Below, in pieces: positions 43,701-52,379 of a DNA stretch of 64,000 nt (position 1 is the stretch's first letter; every line of letters starts with the position of its first letter). The notes below the pieces were generated by a model, which saw only the letters and a list, made by a program, of their open reading frames with translations, was not told the origin of the DNA and searched no databases. The translations under genes were made by a program, and so were the position numbers. Where the stretch lies: positions 11,378,640-11,442,639 of the forward strand of contig NC_054740.1 of the NCBI RefSeq assembly GCF_018143015.1, written 5' to 3'. This DNA is from Lytechinus variegatus (Eukaryota; Echinodermata; Echinoidea; Temnopleuroida; Toxopneustidae).

Positions 43701-46286
43701 GATGAAACTAAAAGTGTTTTTGTTTTTCTCTCTCTCACTCTTAATCTGGGTGATGAACAGGAAACTGTATGAAGTTGAGGCAGCAGCTGAACAAAATTAA
43801 ATTATAGACAAAATTTTAATTCATTTTCTTTATTTTTTGTATAAAATTAAAAATAACTATGATAATGATGATGAAAATGATGACAAAGACAAATGCTAAA
43901 TAATAATGATGATAATTATAATAAAAATATGATAGTAATAAAAGAGCAAAAAAAAATGATAGCAATAATTAGTCTATTTATTATAATTGGCATTGTTATT
44001 TCTTATTATAATTACTGTGTTTGTCTTATAGTAATCTTTATTATTCATTCACTTCAAATGAAATTCATTCATACATAATATAAAAAAATATCAAAATAAT
44101 ATAACAAATTAATTGCAGCTGTGAATGGTATACACAAATCAAATGTCATTAAAGACATTTGGAAAATAAACATAGCAGATAGATTGTATCAGGGCAGAGA
44201 CACAATTCAAAATCATACAAAAATAACATTTTCAACGACTACTGTATGCAGCTAAAGCAATTAACGTAACAACTAAGCAAACCGAATGAATGAATGAATG
44301 AATGAATGGATGGATGGATGTGTTAATATGCATTGTCCCGCCCCATGTGCCCCCCCCCCCCCCCGCTACATTGTTATCATTATTATTATATTATTATTAT
44401 CATCATCATGATTTTGTAATAGTAATGTTAATATTATGAATATGATTATTCAAGCCCGTAGCCAGGGTTCGATCAATACCCCTCAAATCCCTCAAAATTG
44501 TCCAAAACATAAAAAAAGCTAAGGAACGAAAACATTTTTTGGGACAAAATTTCCAATAATTTTGAGGGAAGACCTCTTTTCTATTTGCTTAAAGGGTAAT
44601 GCAACTCAAGTGAAAGATTGTTTTCAGAGGAAAAGAAACATTAGACAAGTTGATAGGTGAAAGTTTGAACAAAATAATAAGCGTTATGAATTTTCAAAAG
44701 CTATAAAAATTCGTGATCACTATACCAATGGGAACTTCATCAGCTGCATATGTGATGTCAGTGATTATAAGGCAAGGATTACTCTTTCATGTACTCCACT
44801 GCATAAAACTTAGTGCGAAAGAGAAGCTCGCTCTTTAGGGATTTTAAGGCTTGTTTGTAGGAATTCATTTACACCATAGTATTTCACTGACCAAAACGAA
44901 GCGAGCCCAAAGCTCGAGCTGAAAACTTGATATTCAGACCAGAAATATCTCACCGTACTAAGCAAGAATTAATGTTTGATATTCAGACCTTAAAAGGGGG
45001 TTAAGCATAAAATTGTGTCACTTCCTAAAATAATACAAGCTCGAATTGAAAGGAGATATATTTGGTGTGTATATTGACTTGAAAACGGAATGTTTTAGTT
45101 CCATTCAATATTAAACGGGCAATGTGAGCACCAGGTGTTATGAACACATAGGGGGTGTTGCAAGAAAATATTTGAGATCAATTGCAAATAATATGTTGCA
45201 ATTTTGTGATTGATAGATCAGATTAAACTTCTTGTTTTATGGAGCAGATTAGCAATCAATCACTAATTTGCAATTAAATACAAGACATATGATTGATTTA
45301 GGGACCAAGAATAGACTTGGCTGCACTTGATCGCAAGTTTATGCAACAACCCAATATGCCCTATAAGCAAATTATGTTTCACAAGTTTATGAAAAAATTC
45401 TTTAACAATATAATTTAGTATATGTAATATAACATTATGTAATATAATTATTCAAAAATTCCTTCTTCTTCTCCCCCCACTACGTTTTTCTTTCTCCCCC
45501 TTTTCATCCTCCCCTTTTTTTGGGGGGGCAGCTGATTGGGGGACACGTGCCCCCCATCCCCCGTAGTTATGCCACTGATGTAGGCTTTGTAACTAACCGA
45601 ATCATTATTGTGAACAAGATAATAATTTACAACAGAGAGGGATCGTAATGAGAAACCAAACCATGAGGAGGAATGCAACTTAGCAAAATTAAAATGCGAG
45701 TAAAGTGAATGGTAAAAGCTTGAAAGATATCCGACTAAAAATAAGAGAATCCATTACTGTTTAAAACACGCGATGTGTCTTTTGATTACATCATTTTAAA
45801 ACTTTAAAAATATAACTTAATTCACCCGCTCCTCTGATTTTCTCTTATCTTTTAAAACATGTTTTCATTTAGGTTTGAGTCTCCTTCATGCATCAATATT
45901 TTATTACTCCCACCCCCTCTTTTAAAAAATATTCGGTAAAATGTTTACCATCAGACCAATAGTGAAATTATCATGTCCAACCAATTGGGGGCAGTATCTT
46001 ACCCGACGCGGGAAGCATGTTAAAAATATAAACAATTACTTTAGAATGGGCTAAATTTCCATCACACGGTATAAATAAAAATGCCCAAAAGAAATGTTCA
46101 TAGTTGGTTATACACATAATTACCATCATGGAGCACTTTTCCCCAATATATTTTTTATAATGGATACTGTATTGATTATTTAATTAAAGGGTGTTTAAAT
46201 AAAGATTTTTAAAGAATCCTTGGTTCAAACTAACCTTGTTGGCTTGTATCAGCCGATGGAGGGGCGACTTGTACCGTGGACACCAT
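34600..46286 (-). CDS. TMEM272-like membrane protein 2 (exon 3 not found)
   Basis: Exons placed by homology with gene 1: 46286-46235 (MVSTVQVAPPSADTSQQ), 43786-43670 (AAASTSYSFLFITQIKSERE and onward), 35119-34901 (HECPAQHFIPLYLIAMGLAT, charged loop, helix 3) and 34787-34600 (NTTDSSSDDYCHPTLYNFAF, helix 4, Cys-rich end, CVDEDE stop). Exon lengths and phase 1 junctions match gene 1, except a 6-bp-longer exon 2. The short exon for the first helix should lie between 43670 and 35119 but was not recognised. That interval now holds a LINE nested in a MITE and other palindromic repeats. Either the exon is divergent and overlooked, or the gene has lost it. Exons 4 and 5 look intact with no stops. Confidence 0.6.
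34901..35119 (-). CDS. TMEM272-like 2, exon 4
   Basis: 219 bp, phase 1 to 1; acceptor TCTACAG, donor GCCG|GTAATT. It contains HECPAQHFIPLYL and a charged loop with RFQRSRLPQEEQEEF. Confidence 0.8.
35640..35835 (-). mobile_element. tRNA-derived SINE of a second type
   Basis: Minus-strand head: CGACTCAGTTGTTAGATCGT (A-box region) and GGGAGTTCAAGCCC (B box). The body contains CTTTAAGTTACTGCTACCCT on that strand. It lies in the interval between exons 2 and 4 of TMEM272-like 2. Confidence 0.65.
36228..37605. mobile_element. Large imperfect inverted-repeat element with a nested palindrome
   Basis: TTTTCCCTGGTCTCACATCC (36238) pairs with an inverted near-copy ending at about 37603. AAGTACGTCATAATGGAAAA (36357) pairs inverted with 36895-36935 (TCTGCACTTTACCATTTTGA). 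The left half is much shorter than the right. The nested 36488-36628 palindrome has 50-bp-class arms (GGGGAACATCAAATATATTG). A related sequence recurs at 56815-56960. Confidence 0.5.
36488..36628. mobile_element. Palindromic MITE (AATATTGACTGGC ends)
   Basis: AATATTGACTGGC and GCCAGTCAATATT ends, with inner GGGGAACATCAAATATATTG and its exact inverted partner. Confidence 0.75.
38312..39031 (+). CDS. LINE ORF1 protein (239 aa, L1-ORF1p-like)
   Basis: ATG at 38312 (MADKDIQSITTRGKEK); the frame is open further upstream without an ATG. A coiled coil spans roughly residues 35-105 (heptads through LEKQEARILDMEATI and VLQEKLEVN). It is followed by an RRM-like segment with RRNCLRFFGIPE and a C-terminal region with SHRLGKSHEGRPRAIIAKF, as in L1-type ORF1 RNA chaperones also found in CR1/L2 elements. 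No stops. Base composition is clearly more GC-rich than ORF2. Confidence 0.85.
   Translation: MADKDIQSITTRGKEKTSVLVTAAIKDILTDVRLVSLIESHVVKHISEMKDELEKQEARILDMEATIQSKSAEVRVLQEKLEVNTNTISRLQDQINQQEQYSRRNCLRFFGIPETPNENTDDQIIKLSSDVLGVELTKQDLERSHRLGKSHEGRPRAIIAKFKSYRKRDEVIKHRRKLAGTRKAILEDLTSTNADLLQKAKNSERVKTAWSLDGRIFAIGKAPGSTKRLIKSKRDIEHL
39163..42105 (+). CDS. LINE ORF2: endonuclease and reverse transcriptase
   Basis: ATG at 39163. The N-terminus has two Cys-rich groups (CVDC, CSYC, CQCSFPQCFH). The apurinic-type endonuclease is visible as FSETWIN, GKGGGVALFIS, GDFNIDL (about residue 258) and SDHFPVF (about residue 325). Reverse transcriptase motifs are KVIPVHKKGD, NYRPISLLP, IFLDLSKAFDCIDY, GVPQGSILGPLLFLIFINDL and FADDTN (residues 784-787), so the catalytic Asp pair is present. 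A single TAG at 42103-42105 stops the frame. The same frame continues to 42342 with HDYNTRNK and APAVWNNLP, the usual C-terminal end of such LINEs. One nonsense codon therefore separates about 75 C-terminal residues; the element is otherwise open. Confidence 0.88.
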   Translation: MFCVDCNLAVKTELITCSYCKNNNQDVPANDIHLCQCSFPQCFHSIFPFNDIDDEELININCNTRSPKSFRIDDFNNLFTNFSTDNSDFNLEIDFNCKYYSDNHFIDNFKDVNNGFSILHFNSRSLNKNFNTICDFLSTLSFNFSIYGFSETWINNTTPLLFNMDGYTFIHSDRNYGKGGGVALFISNSFNYIVRTDLLNNSLNYESLFIEIIQPQRKNIIVGIIYRKPSTNVTEFIDDFEECLKFINLECKYVYIMGDFNIDLMKYSNCGLVNRFLSVIYAYSFLPLIDKPSRITESSFSSIDNIFTNNFYSDVSSGLLVNDISDHFPVFQIANKYNLSKNAIVYERCNINENTIATFKEKLAFMDWNQILFCENTEIAYNLFLDTFCALYTKVFKKVSRGKGKGMRKKPWIDSVLLKNIRKKNQLFKKYRENPNNTSKTKYVKFRNFLNKSLRNARKNFYEHKFQESKGNLKKTWNIIKDVLGNKKKSLPDFINYNGNTIYGNKDIGNTFNNFFVKIGLCPNGNYSSSKDFAKFLPNKCLQSLFFKPVNQNEVVEIVKNIKCSSSCGIDDLSPVVIKKVIVFILHPLCHIFNLSLSSAIVPSKMKISKVIPVHKKGDLHDVSNYRPISLLPYFSKILERIVYNRLYNFLNCNSLLNDVQYGFLKNVSTEMALINLHDYVINSLNKKLHTIGIFLDLSKAFDCIDYNILLHKLQFYGIRGHVLCWFQNYLLNRVQYVSYKNVLSEPFNVLCGVPQGSILGPLLFLIFINDLPKCSDKLKFLLFADDTNILVSDNSLQSLNNVLNQELPHVTAWFYYNKLSLNMDKSNYILFHGHNRVNDIEVLNIKMNNQVMKRVSCSKFLGVLIDERLSWNNHIMDVTNKISRNIGIIRKLSDFLPQHILLTLYNTLILPYLSYCNVVWANTYPSKLERLFILQKRVIRICSFSHRLAHTKELFVKFNVLNIYQLNSYFCAILIFKHK
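42133..42342 (+). pseudogene. Same-frame C-terminal part of LINE ORF2
   Basis: In the same frame as ORF2, immediately after its stop. NIHDYNTRNKNKYHLW and HHAPAVWNNLPIEIRS match the conserved LINE C-terminus (YNTRN...WN-LP). Confidence 0.75.
42738..42775. repeat. (TTGAA)n tail of the LINE
   Basis: About seven GAATT/ATTGA units directly after the AATAAAACATT of the 3' UTR. Confidence 0.85.
43064..43644. mobile_element. MITE with GGGATGCTCC ends
   Basis: Left GGGATGCTCCAGGCTGAAGA and right CCGTCCGGAGCATCCC are inverted. Pairing continues over about 100 bp (GCAAGATGCTGAAAATTTGA against its partner near 43570, and TTGAATTTTAAAG). It ends about 25 bp before exon 2 of TMEM272-like 2. The hydrophobic ORF at 43561-43800 is an artefact. 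Confidence 0.75.
43670..43786 (-). CDS. TMEM272-like 2, exon 2
   Basis: 117 bp, phase 1 to 1; acceptor TTTTGTTCAG identical in form to the gene 1 exon, donor ACAT|GTAAGT. It encodes SYSFLFITQIKSEREKNKN and onward to GILFNT. Confidence 0.6.
43801..45150. other. Intron DNA with SINE-, MITE- and microsatellite-like fragments
   Basis: (GAAT)n/(GGAT)n at 44284-44320, a C run at 44350-44364, TTATTATTA at 44378-44400 and an end fragment AAAGGGTAATGCAACTCAAG at 44592. No exon seen. Confidence 0.35.
45151..45353. mobile_element. MITE with GGGTGTTGCAAGAAA ends
   Basis: Left GTGTTGCAAGAAAATATTTG then AGATCAATTGCAA; right TTGATCGCAAGTTTATGCAA then CAACCC. Arms are inverted, with TTGATTG words inside. 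Confidence 0.6.
45925..46165. mobile_element. MITE, TTGGGCAAAA family, copy 4
   Basis: Shares the ATCATGTCCAACCAATTGG...CAGTATCTTACCC and AATGCCCAAAAGAAATG blocks with the copy at 19108-19345, in inverse orientation. Confidence 0.5.
46235..46286 (-). CDS. TMEM272-like 2, exon 1 (start codon exon)
   Basis: ATG at 46286, donor CAAG|GTTAGTT, 52 bp, encoding MVSTVQVAPPSADTSQQ. An acceptor-like TTTACCAG at about 46311 suggests a separate non-coding 5' exon further right. Confidence 0.6.
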
Positions 46287-46319
46287 TGTTATTTCTGCTT
46301 TCTGTCCCGCCTGGTAAAT

Positions 46320-47110
46320 AAAATTGTTTTTTTAATGTTCAGAAATCGGGGGAATACAAGAATAAGTATAATTGTCTAAACGTTTTCTCGACTTTACACA
46401 CGTTCGCCTGCAACATATACATGTACGCTCGAGCTTAGACAAATGCAAGTACTTTTGTGGTAAATAAAGCCTCAAATATATACAAATAACGGTTCTGGCA
46501 AAAAAAAATCGGGTAAAATATTGCTACCTAGTTGTATCTTTGCTTGTCTCATACTTTTACTGATTTCTTTCGATTAGGAAATAAGTAGGAAAGTGGTCAA
46601 ATAAATTTTATCTTGGACAGCTTTTTAGTAATTTCAGAAGAAATATATACTTTCTACTATGGTTGATAATAGAACTCGTATTATTTACACTATTAAGAAC
46701 CCCATAAGTTGTATAAAGAACCTTAAAGGGTTCATGGCCGTATGCAGGGGGAGTAGCTCCTCCCCCTCCCCAAACTTTTAAAAAACTTACATATTTCTAC
46801 TTTAGAATTAAACAAAATTCACCAAAAGTGGGCACAAGCCTTTTAATTTCACTTATTAGAAAATGAAAAAGGGTCCTTATGATAAGCTCGGTCGCTTCGC
46901 TCCCTTGCCTTCGATTTTTTTCGAAAATGGTCCATTCACATAGGTCTATCAAACGCTATAAAATTATCGTCCTTATTGCTATTTATATCAAAGAATTATA
47001 GTATTCATTATCAAATTATTCAATACAGCTAGCGAGCCAAGCTATCTAGCAAAAAAATTGGCCTATTAATGCAATTTTGTAACAGATTTTTTTACATACA
47101 TTTTTACATA
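46320..47110. other. Intergenic DNA upstream of TMEM272-like 2
   Basis: Contains a dispersed C-rich repeat at 46730-46930 with AGCTCCTCCCCCTCCCC and GGTCGCTTCGCTCCC, comparable to 11175-11400. No exon. Confidence 0.35.
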
Positions 47111-47124
47111 TGCATAAATATATA

Positions 47125-47128
47125 TATA

Positions 47129-47190
<62 letters not shown>
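47125..47190. repeat. (TA)n microsatellite
   Basis: Nearly uninterrupted TA repeat of about 60 bp. Confidence 0.95.
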
Positions 47191-47192
<2 letters not shown>

Positions 47193-47564
47193 AAATTCAC
47201 CCTATTTTTCCACGGTCTCTATGCCCCACCCAGCTAGTCGAAAATGTAATAGTATTAATATAATAGTATCAATAATAATACTGATAATAAGAATAATAAT
47301 AGTGTTAATATGGTATTAGTATATAATAGACTTGTCGTAATTCATTGTATTAAAATATGATGTTCGACTTTGAATTATTGGGGGATGATAACACAAGGCA
47401 TCCCCCCCCCGCCACCTGAAATATTGGAGGATATATAATATACCCCACCCCTCCCCGGATCGACACCCGTGTATGTATATATCTTGTGTTGCATTTTTTT
47501 ATTCATTGTACTCTGATACCCTAAAAAGGTCTTGAGTTTCAGTAAACATTCAACATTTCGCCAT

Positions 47565-47790
47565 GGGTGAAAGGCTCGATGTAAAAATGGCAGAGAAAAA
47601 ATGGCAGAGGTAAAAATGGCAAAGGTAAAAATGGCATAGGTAAAAATGGCAGCGGTAAAATGGCAGCGATAAAAATGGCAGAGGTAATAATGGCAGGGAT
47701 AAAAATGGCAGTGGTAAAATGGCAGCGGTAAAAAATGGTAGAGGTAATAACGGCAAAGGTAAAAAAGGATGAGGTAAAAATGGCAGAGGT
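47565..47790. repeat. Minisatellite, unit GGTAAAAATGGCAGA
   Basis: About fifteen units of 11-15 bp, variants of GGTAAAAATGGCAGA with small changes (GGCAAA, GGCATA, GGTAATAATGG). No inverted arms seen at its edges. The Leu/Pro/His-rich antisense ORF is an artefact. Confidence 0.9.
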
Positions 47791-47904
47791 ATTATTGGCC
47801 AGTCTTAAACCCCAGTGCCAAAAAATCCGAAAGCCCCTCCATGTAAAGTAGATTAAATAAGAAAAGTTCTGAAAAGAAAATAATACTAATAGCTGGATTT
47901 ATAA

Positions 47905-48150
47905 AGCGTTTTTGCCAGAGGATACAAAACGCTGCTATTATTACCCCGGCTTAAACTCGAGCTACCATCATCGGCGCTCAGTGCATGCAAGGAATTACTC
48001 TTGCCGGGTACCCATTCACCTCACCTGGGTCGAGTGCAGCACAGTGTGGATGAATTTCTTGCTGAAGGAAAACACGCCATGGCTACGATTCGAACCCATG
48101 ACCCTCTGTTTCGAAAGCGAGAGTCAGACCCACTAGACCAAGACGCACCC
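47905..48150 (-). mobile_element. tRNA-derived SINE, copy 5
   Basis: Head on the minus strand: A box TGGTCTAGTGGG and B box GGGTTCGAATCG. Body GGTACCCATTCACCTCACCT and TTTCTTGCTGAAGGAAAACA as in copies 2-4. Confidence 0.8.
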
Positions 48151-48171
48151 ACACAGAATAAGAATTATAAT

Positions 48172-48438
48172 CAGGGGCGGATCCAGGATTTTCCAAAGAA
48201 GGGGGGCACATTTTCAGAGGAGAAATTTGACAAGGAAGAAAAAAAGGTTTTAACCTAAAAATAAGGATATTTCGTCCCCGAAAGAATTTGACAAGAAACG
48301 AAAAAAGGGTCTTCACTATTAAAAGGGGAAGGGCACACTTCTGTTTTAACGACATTTTTACATTACAAATTTGTTATTTTGCTTCTCAAGGGGGGAGGGG
48401 GCACGGGCTGGCTGTACCTCCCTGGATCCGTCACTGAT
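48172..48438. mobile_element. GGGGCGGATCCAGG-ended dispersed element
   Basis: Left end AGGGGCGGATCCAGGATTTT, right end CCTCCCTGGATCCGTCACTG, inverted relatives. G-rich left half. A partial relative seems to lie at 17798-17930. Confidence 0.55.
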
Positions 48439-49289
48439 GGAAAGGGTAACATTTTAAAATCATACTCTAGATCTTCTGCCCCAAATTGATAGCACTTGGG
48501 TTGGTTTTTATTATTTTTTCCTGGATTTACATGCACGGCCTTCTCATTTCAAAATTGCTCTTCTGATATTAACATTTGAAGCACACTTTGGATCCCAAGT
48601 ATTATACTTAGTATATTAAAGGGGACATTCACCTTGACATAAAGTTAATTGTTAAAAATAGCAGAAAATAATTGAAATGATATTTTAATCATCTCTGCCA
48701 TTTTTACCTTGCACCGGGTGAAATGCTGCACCCAAAATGTATATATGACTGGAGGGTTCCGTGCGTGCGCACACTTTTTTTTATTTGGGCTACACCATAG
48801 AATCCGTTTTTATAAATCCAGCTAGTACCACATCAAATCAATAGAGAAAAAATGGCCATGTTGCCCCCCCCCCCCCCCATCCACTTGCGTGCGCGTGGGC
48901 TGAGTAATATTTAATCAATATTATTTGCTCACGCCATTATGATTTTACACGAATCGTGGGACGTACAAGGGAGGCTGACTGGGAATTCCCACGATATTGG
49001 GATTGTGCAATGAATTAATTTTGGGGTTTAAGCATTGTGAATGTGTAACAGAGTACACTGTGTGTTCAGGGCCTTGTGAACAATTTTTGACTGGGGCGCT
49101 AAAGTAAATTTGAAAAGAAAAAAAGGTATTCACTAAAAAGTGGAGATCAAATTGTTCGAGAGAAGTTTGAAAGCAAAAAAAATTACAAAACGGAAATGTA
49201 ATCGGTCCCGAGAAATTTGACAAGCAAATAAAAGAAAAGTCCTTTTGGATACATTAATTTTTCCATATGTACACATCTCCAGAATACCT
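48439..49289. other. Intergenic DNA with repeat fragments
   Basis: AAAGGGGACATTCACCTTGA at 48620 resembles the ends of the 31565 MITE. C run at 48865-48878. No exon seen. Confidence 0.35.
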
Positions 49290-49443
49290 GGGGCCTGTTG
49301 CATAAAACGTTTTACCTTAGTTCTCTGGTAAACACTGAAGACTAAGGTAAGTCTGATTTCTGCCATTGACTTTAACACATGGCAAAAACTCCGGTAAAAA
49401 CACCTGAGTTTTCTCAGGGAAAGAGTTTTATGCAACGGGCCCC
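49290..49443. mobile_element. Palindromic MITE with GGGGCCTGTTGCATAAAA ends
   Basis: Left GGGGCCTGTTGCATAAAACG and right GAGTTTTATGCAACGGGCCC pair inverted. Inner TTACCTTAGTTCTCTGGTAA-type segments mirror too. Confidence 0.75.
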
Positions 49444-49989
49444 TGGGGTGCTGCTTATGTAGAATAATACACGCAACACCACTTGGGGAATTTTGGGGGT
49501 ACTTCCCAGGGCCATGTACGTATTGATCATTCTTTCAAAATTTACATTTGCAACAAAAGATGTTTGCCTGTTAACTGAAGATTTTCTCTACTCCTGAAAT
49601 GATAAATTAACAATTCTTGGTCGAGTTTACAGTTAGGTTGTGTTTTTCTACCTTTCCTTTTAACATCAAACAAACATATCATGACAAATGCAATACATTA
49701 CGAGTAATTTTTTGCATTTTAACACATTTTTTTATCTTCAGGCCAACACCACTGACGCAATGAATTACAAAATAAGAATAAAACAGGATACGGCGTTCTC
49801 TTTTCTTCTGTTTTTATTTATTTACTCTTTTTTTTTGCATGTTTTCAACAGGTGAATTAAGTGGTCCCTTAAAGTGATTTAAAAAGTGAAAATATCCAGT
49901 AACAAAGAAATTTCTTGCATCAGTGAAATTTACATCTCATCTCCACCTGCCAGAACTTGCAAATTGGAATTTGTATATGTTGTTTTAAA

Positions 49990-50584
49990 CCCCATTCCAC
50001 AGAGAGCAAGACCTCTAAAAGATTGCTGTCAGACCATGATACTTGCTTGATCTTTTAAGGGCCTTTTAATGAACTTTCAAAGATCTCCGAGCTCTATCAC
50101 GATTCCTGATGGATCTTTCAGTGGTCTTCGTGGTCCTCGTGATTCCCAAAACTTTTGAAACGGTTCAAAACAGTCTTTCAGCAATCTCTCAGGGAAATGT
50201 CTTTTGGTGGTCTTTCAACAGTCTTTCGATGAACTTTTGAATTTCTAACTAGTCTTTCCATGACCTTTCGACAGTCTCTCAAGAGATCACTGTACGACCC
50301 ATGCGAGACCATTGAAAGATCATTGAAAGACCAGGAAAAGTTCATGGAAAGAATTCTGAAAGATCACTTGTTGCATAAAAGATATCCCTGAAAGACCGTT
50401 AAAAGATATCTACAGGACTAGTCTAAGTCCATTAAGACAACAATATCAGTTATTCTGTCAGAGTTCGTTGAGGGGCCTTTCTGAGCCATTCAACAGAGAT
50501 GACAACTGTCAGTGATCTTGGAGACTGTTGTAAGACCTTGCCAATTTTTGGTCTTTCAAAGGACCTCTGTGGAATAATGGCCTT
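49990..50584. mobile_element. Fold-back element built of GGTCTTTCA / TGAAAGACC units
   Basis: Ends CCATTCCACAGAG and CTCTGTGGAATAATGG are inverted. The left half repeats GTCTTTC-type words about every 20-40 bp. The right half, after about 50300, repeats the complement (TTGAAAGATC, TGAAAGACC). The halves can therefore fold on each other along nearly their whole length. Confidence 0.75.
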
Positions 50585-50819
50585 AACATCGATGTATTGA
50601 ACTTTGTCAGTGAATGGCGTATTAGTTTTTCCTTAAAAAAACACCCAATAAATTACAATATTTTGATACAGAACCTTTACTACTATACCGTGGTGCGATT
50701 TTTCCGTCAGTACTTGTGCACCCGACGCGAGAAGGCAGTATACCGTAGCCATAACTTTTTTTCCATGAATTGGCCTATAAAAAATGGTGCGGCGTTCCTT
50801 AAGGTTCAGTCGTAGGACC

Positions 50820-51076
50820 AAACGTTGTTAATCGTTCGGCCAGTTTCGAATTACCAGGATGACCAGTCGTTCGTAACTTGCGAACATCTTTATGAAACAC
50901 CACCAGGTGGGTGTTACATAAAGCTGTTCGTAAGATACGACTGACTTTACGCACGACTGGTGATCCTTTCTTGTGCTATGTGATATCCCTATATAATTGA
51001 TTTATGACCTAAGAACATGTTCCAGTCGTACGTAAAGTTGTGCGTAACTTTACGGACCGCTTTATGGAACACACCT
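50820..51076. mobile_element. Palindromic MITE (CATAAAGCTGTTCGTAAG family), copy 2 plus a half copy
   Basis: 50907-51076 has GTTACATAAAGCTGTTCGTA at one end and CCGCTTTATGGAACACACC at the other. A right-half fragment (GTCGTTCGTAACTTGCGAAC...TTTATGAAACACC) abuts it on the left. Confidence 0.65.
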
Positions 51077-51084
51077 AGGTCAAA

Positions 51085-52375
51085 TTAGGAGTTTGTGCTA
51101 CTTTCTGGTCCCATTTACAGTGTACTATATGTTCCAAATGTGCAACACTTTTTCTGCGATTATTTCATTATAACCTGTAAAAATGTTAGTGCTATGGTAA
51201 ATAAATAAACCAATGAAATCATATTTATCATAAAAAAGCTGATCATTACAGCATACCGATAAAATGCATGAACTTATTTATTTAAATCAATGCAAGTTAA
51301 ATACATTTTTAAAGTTTACAGAATAATATTTCTTTCAATGAAATGAAAATACTAGTATTTTACAAACCAAATTATCTAGTTAAAAATGAAAACAGGAAAT
51401 AAAATACATTCTATTTTTGGATTATGTGCTATTACCTGTAGTGTGTAAATATAAAAACGTTACACATACAAAAAATTCCACATACCAAAGTCTTAGAGAC
51501 TAATTGCAAGCGTGTAATGAATTACTATAACAGGTGTATTTTGGCAAAGACTAATTTGACACGACGGAGTAAAACGGTTTTAAAAACGAAAATATTAAAC
51601 ATCTGTTCTTTTGAAAAAGAAAGTATATTGTAAGTTGATATCATTCTACAAGAAATAAGAACAGAATACACGATAAATTACTTACAAAACACTTCTATTC
51701 GTCTTGTACAGGATAGACCTAATAAAGTCGACGTCTGTTGAGTCTATTAGCCTATGGTAATTATGTTACCAATGCAGTGACTCGAATGAGGAAGTTAAAT
51801 TACCAAAAAAAATATCACCTTTCTAAGGTATTGATCGGTTCATTGGAGATTTCATTGGACCAATCCGTGATCACGTAGAATTAGATTCATTTAGGAAATT
51901 TTCATTTCATTGTTAGACCTTGCACTTGACATTTAAAAAAATTGACATAAATTCAAGATTATGACATTTTGAGGTTAAGGATTTCTTTTCTTCTTATGAT
52001 CCCTAGAATAGAATAACATTCCTGACTTCGCTGAAGGGAATCTTTATTATTGAATTGAAATTGTAATTCAGGAATAACCCAAAGATCTCCTTTTAAACCG
52101 CATTTGGGATTCTTTCATGTTATCAGAGTATTGCTATATACATGTAGACATGATAGATGTACTTTTAATCTAAGATATGTATTTAAAGGGGGAGTGAACT
52201 TTGTGTGGTCTCTCATTGACTGTGTGTTATAAATACATAGTCTTAAAATATTCATTTTTCAGACATCTACTTAGACTACAAAAAATTACCTATAATTGTA
52301 TTTGTATAGAGAAACTAAAAAGTTTTGAGAGGAAACGTAAATGTTTTGCTACTTGATAACAAAATATTCATTTTG
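51085..52375. other. AT-rich intergenic DNA, no gene seen
   Basis: No exon or full element recognised. A donor-like TGTAAGTAATTT on the minus strand near 51680 is the only gene-like sign. Confidence 0.3.
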
Positions 52376-52379
52376 ACAA

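Noticed and set aside
43561-43800. 79-codon plus-strand hydrophobic ORF
   Set aside because: It straddles the end of a MITE and the antisense of TMEM272-like 2 exon 2, both of which explain the sequence better.
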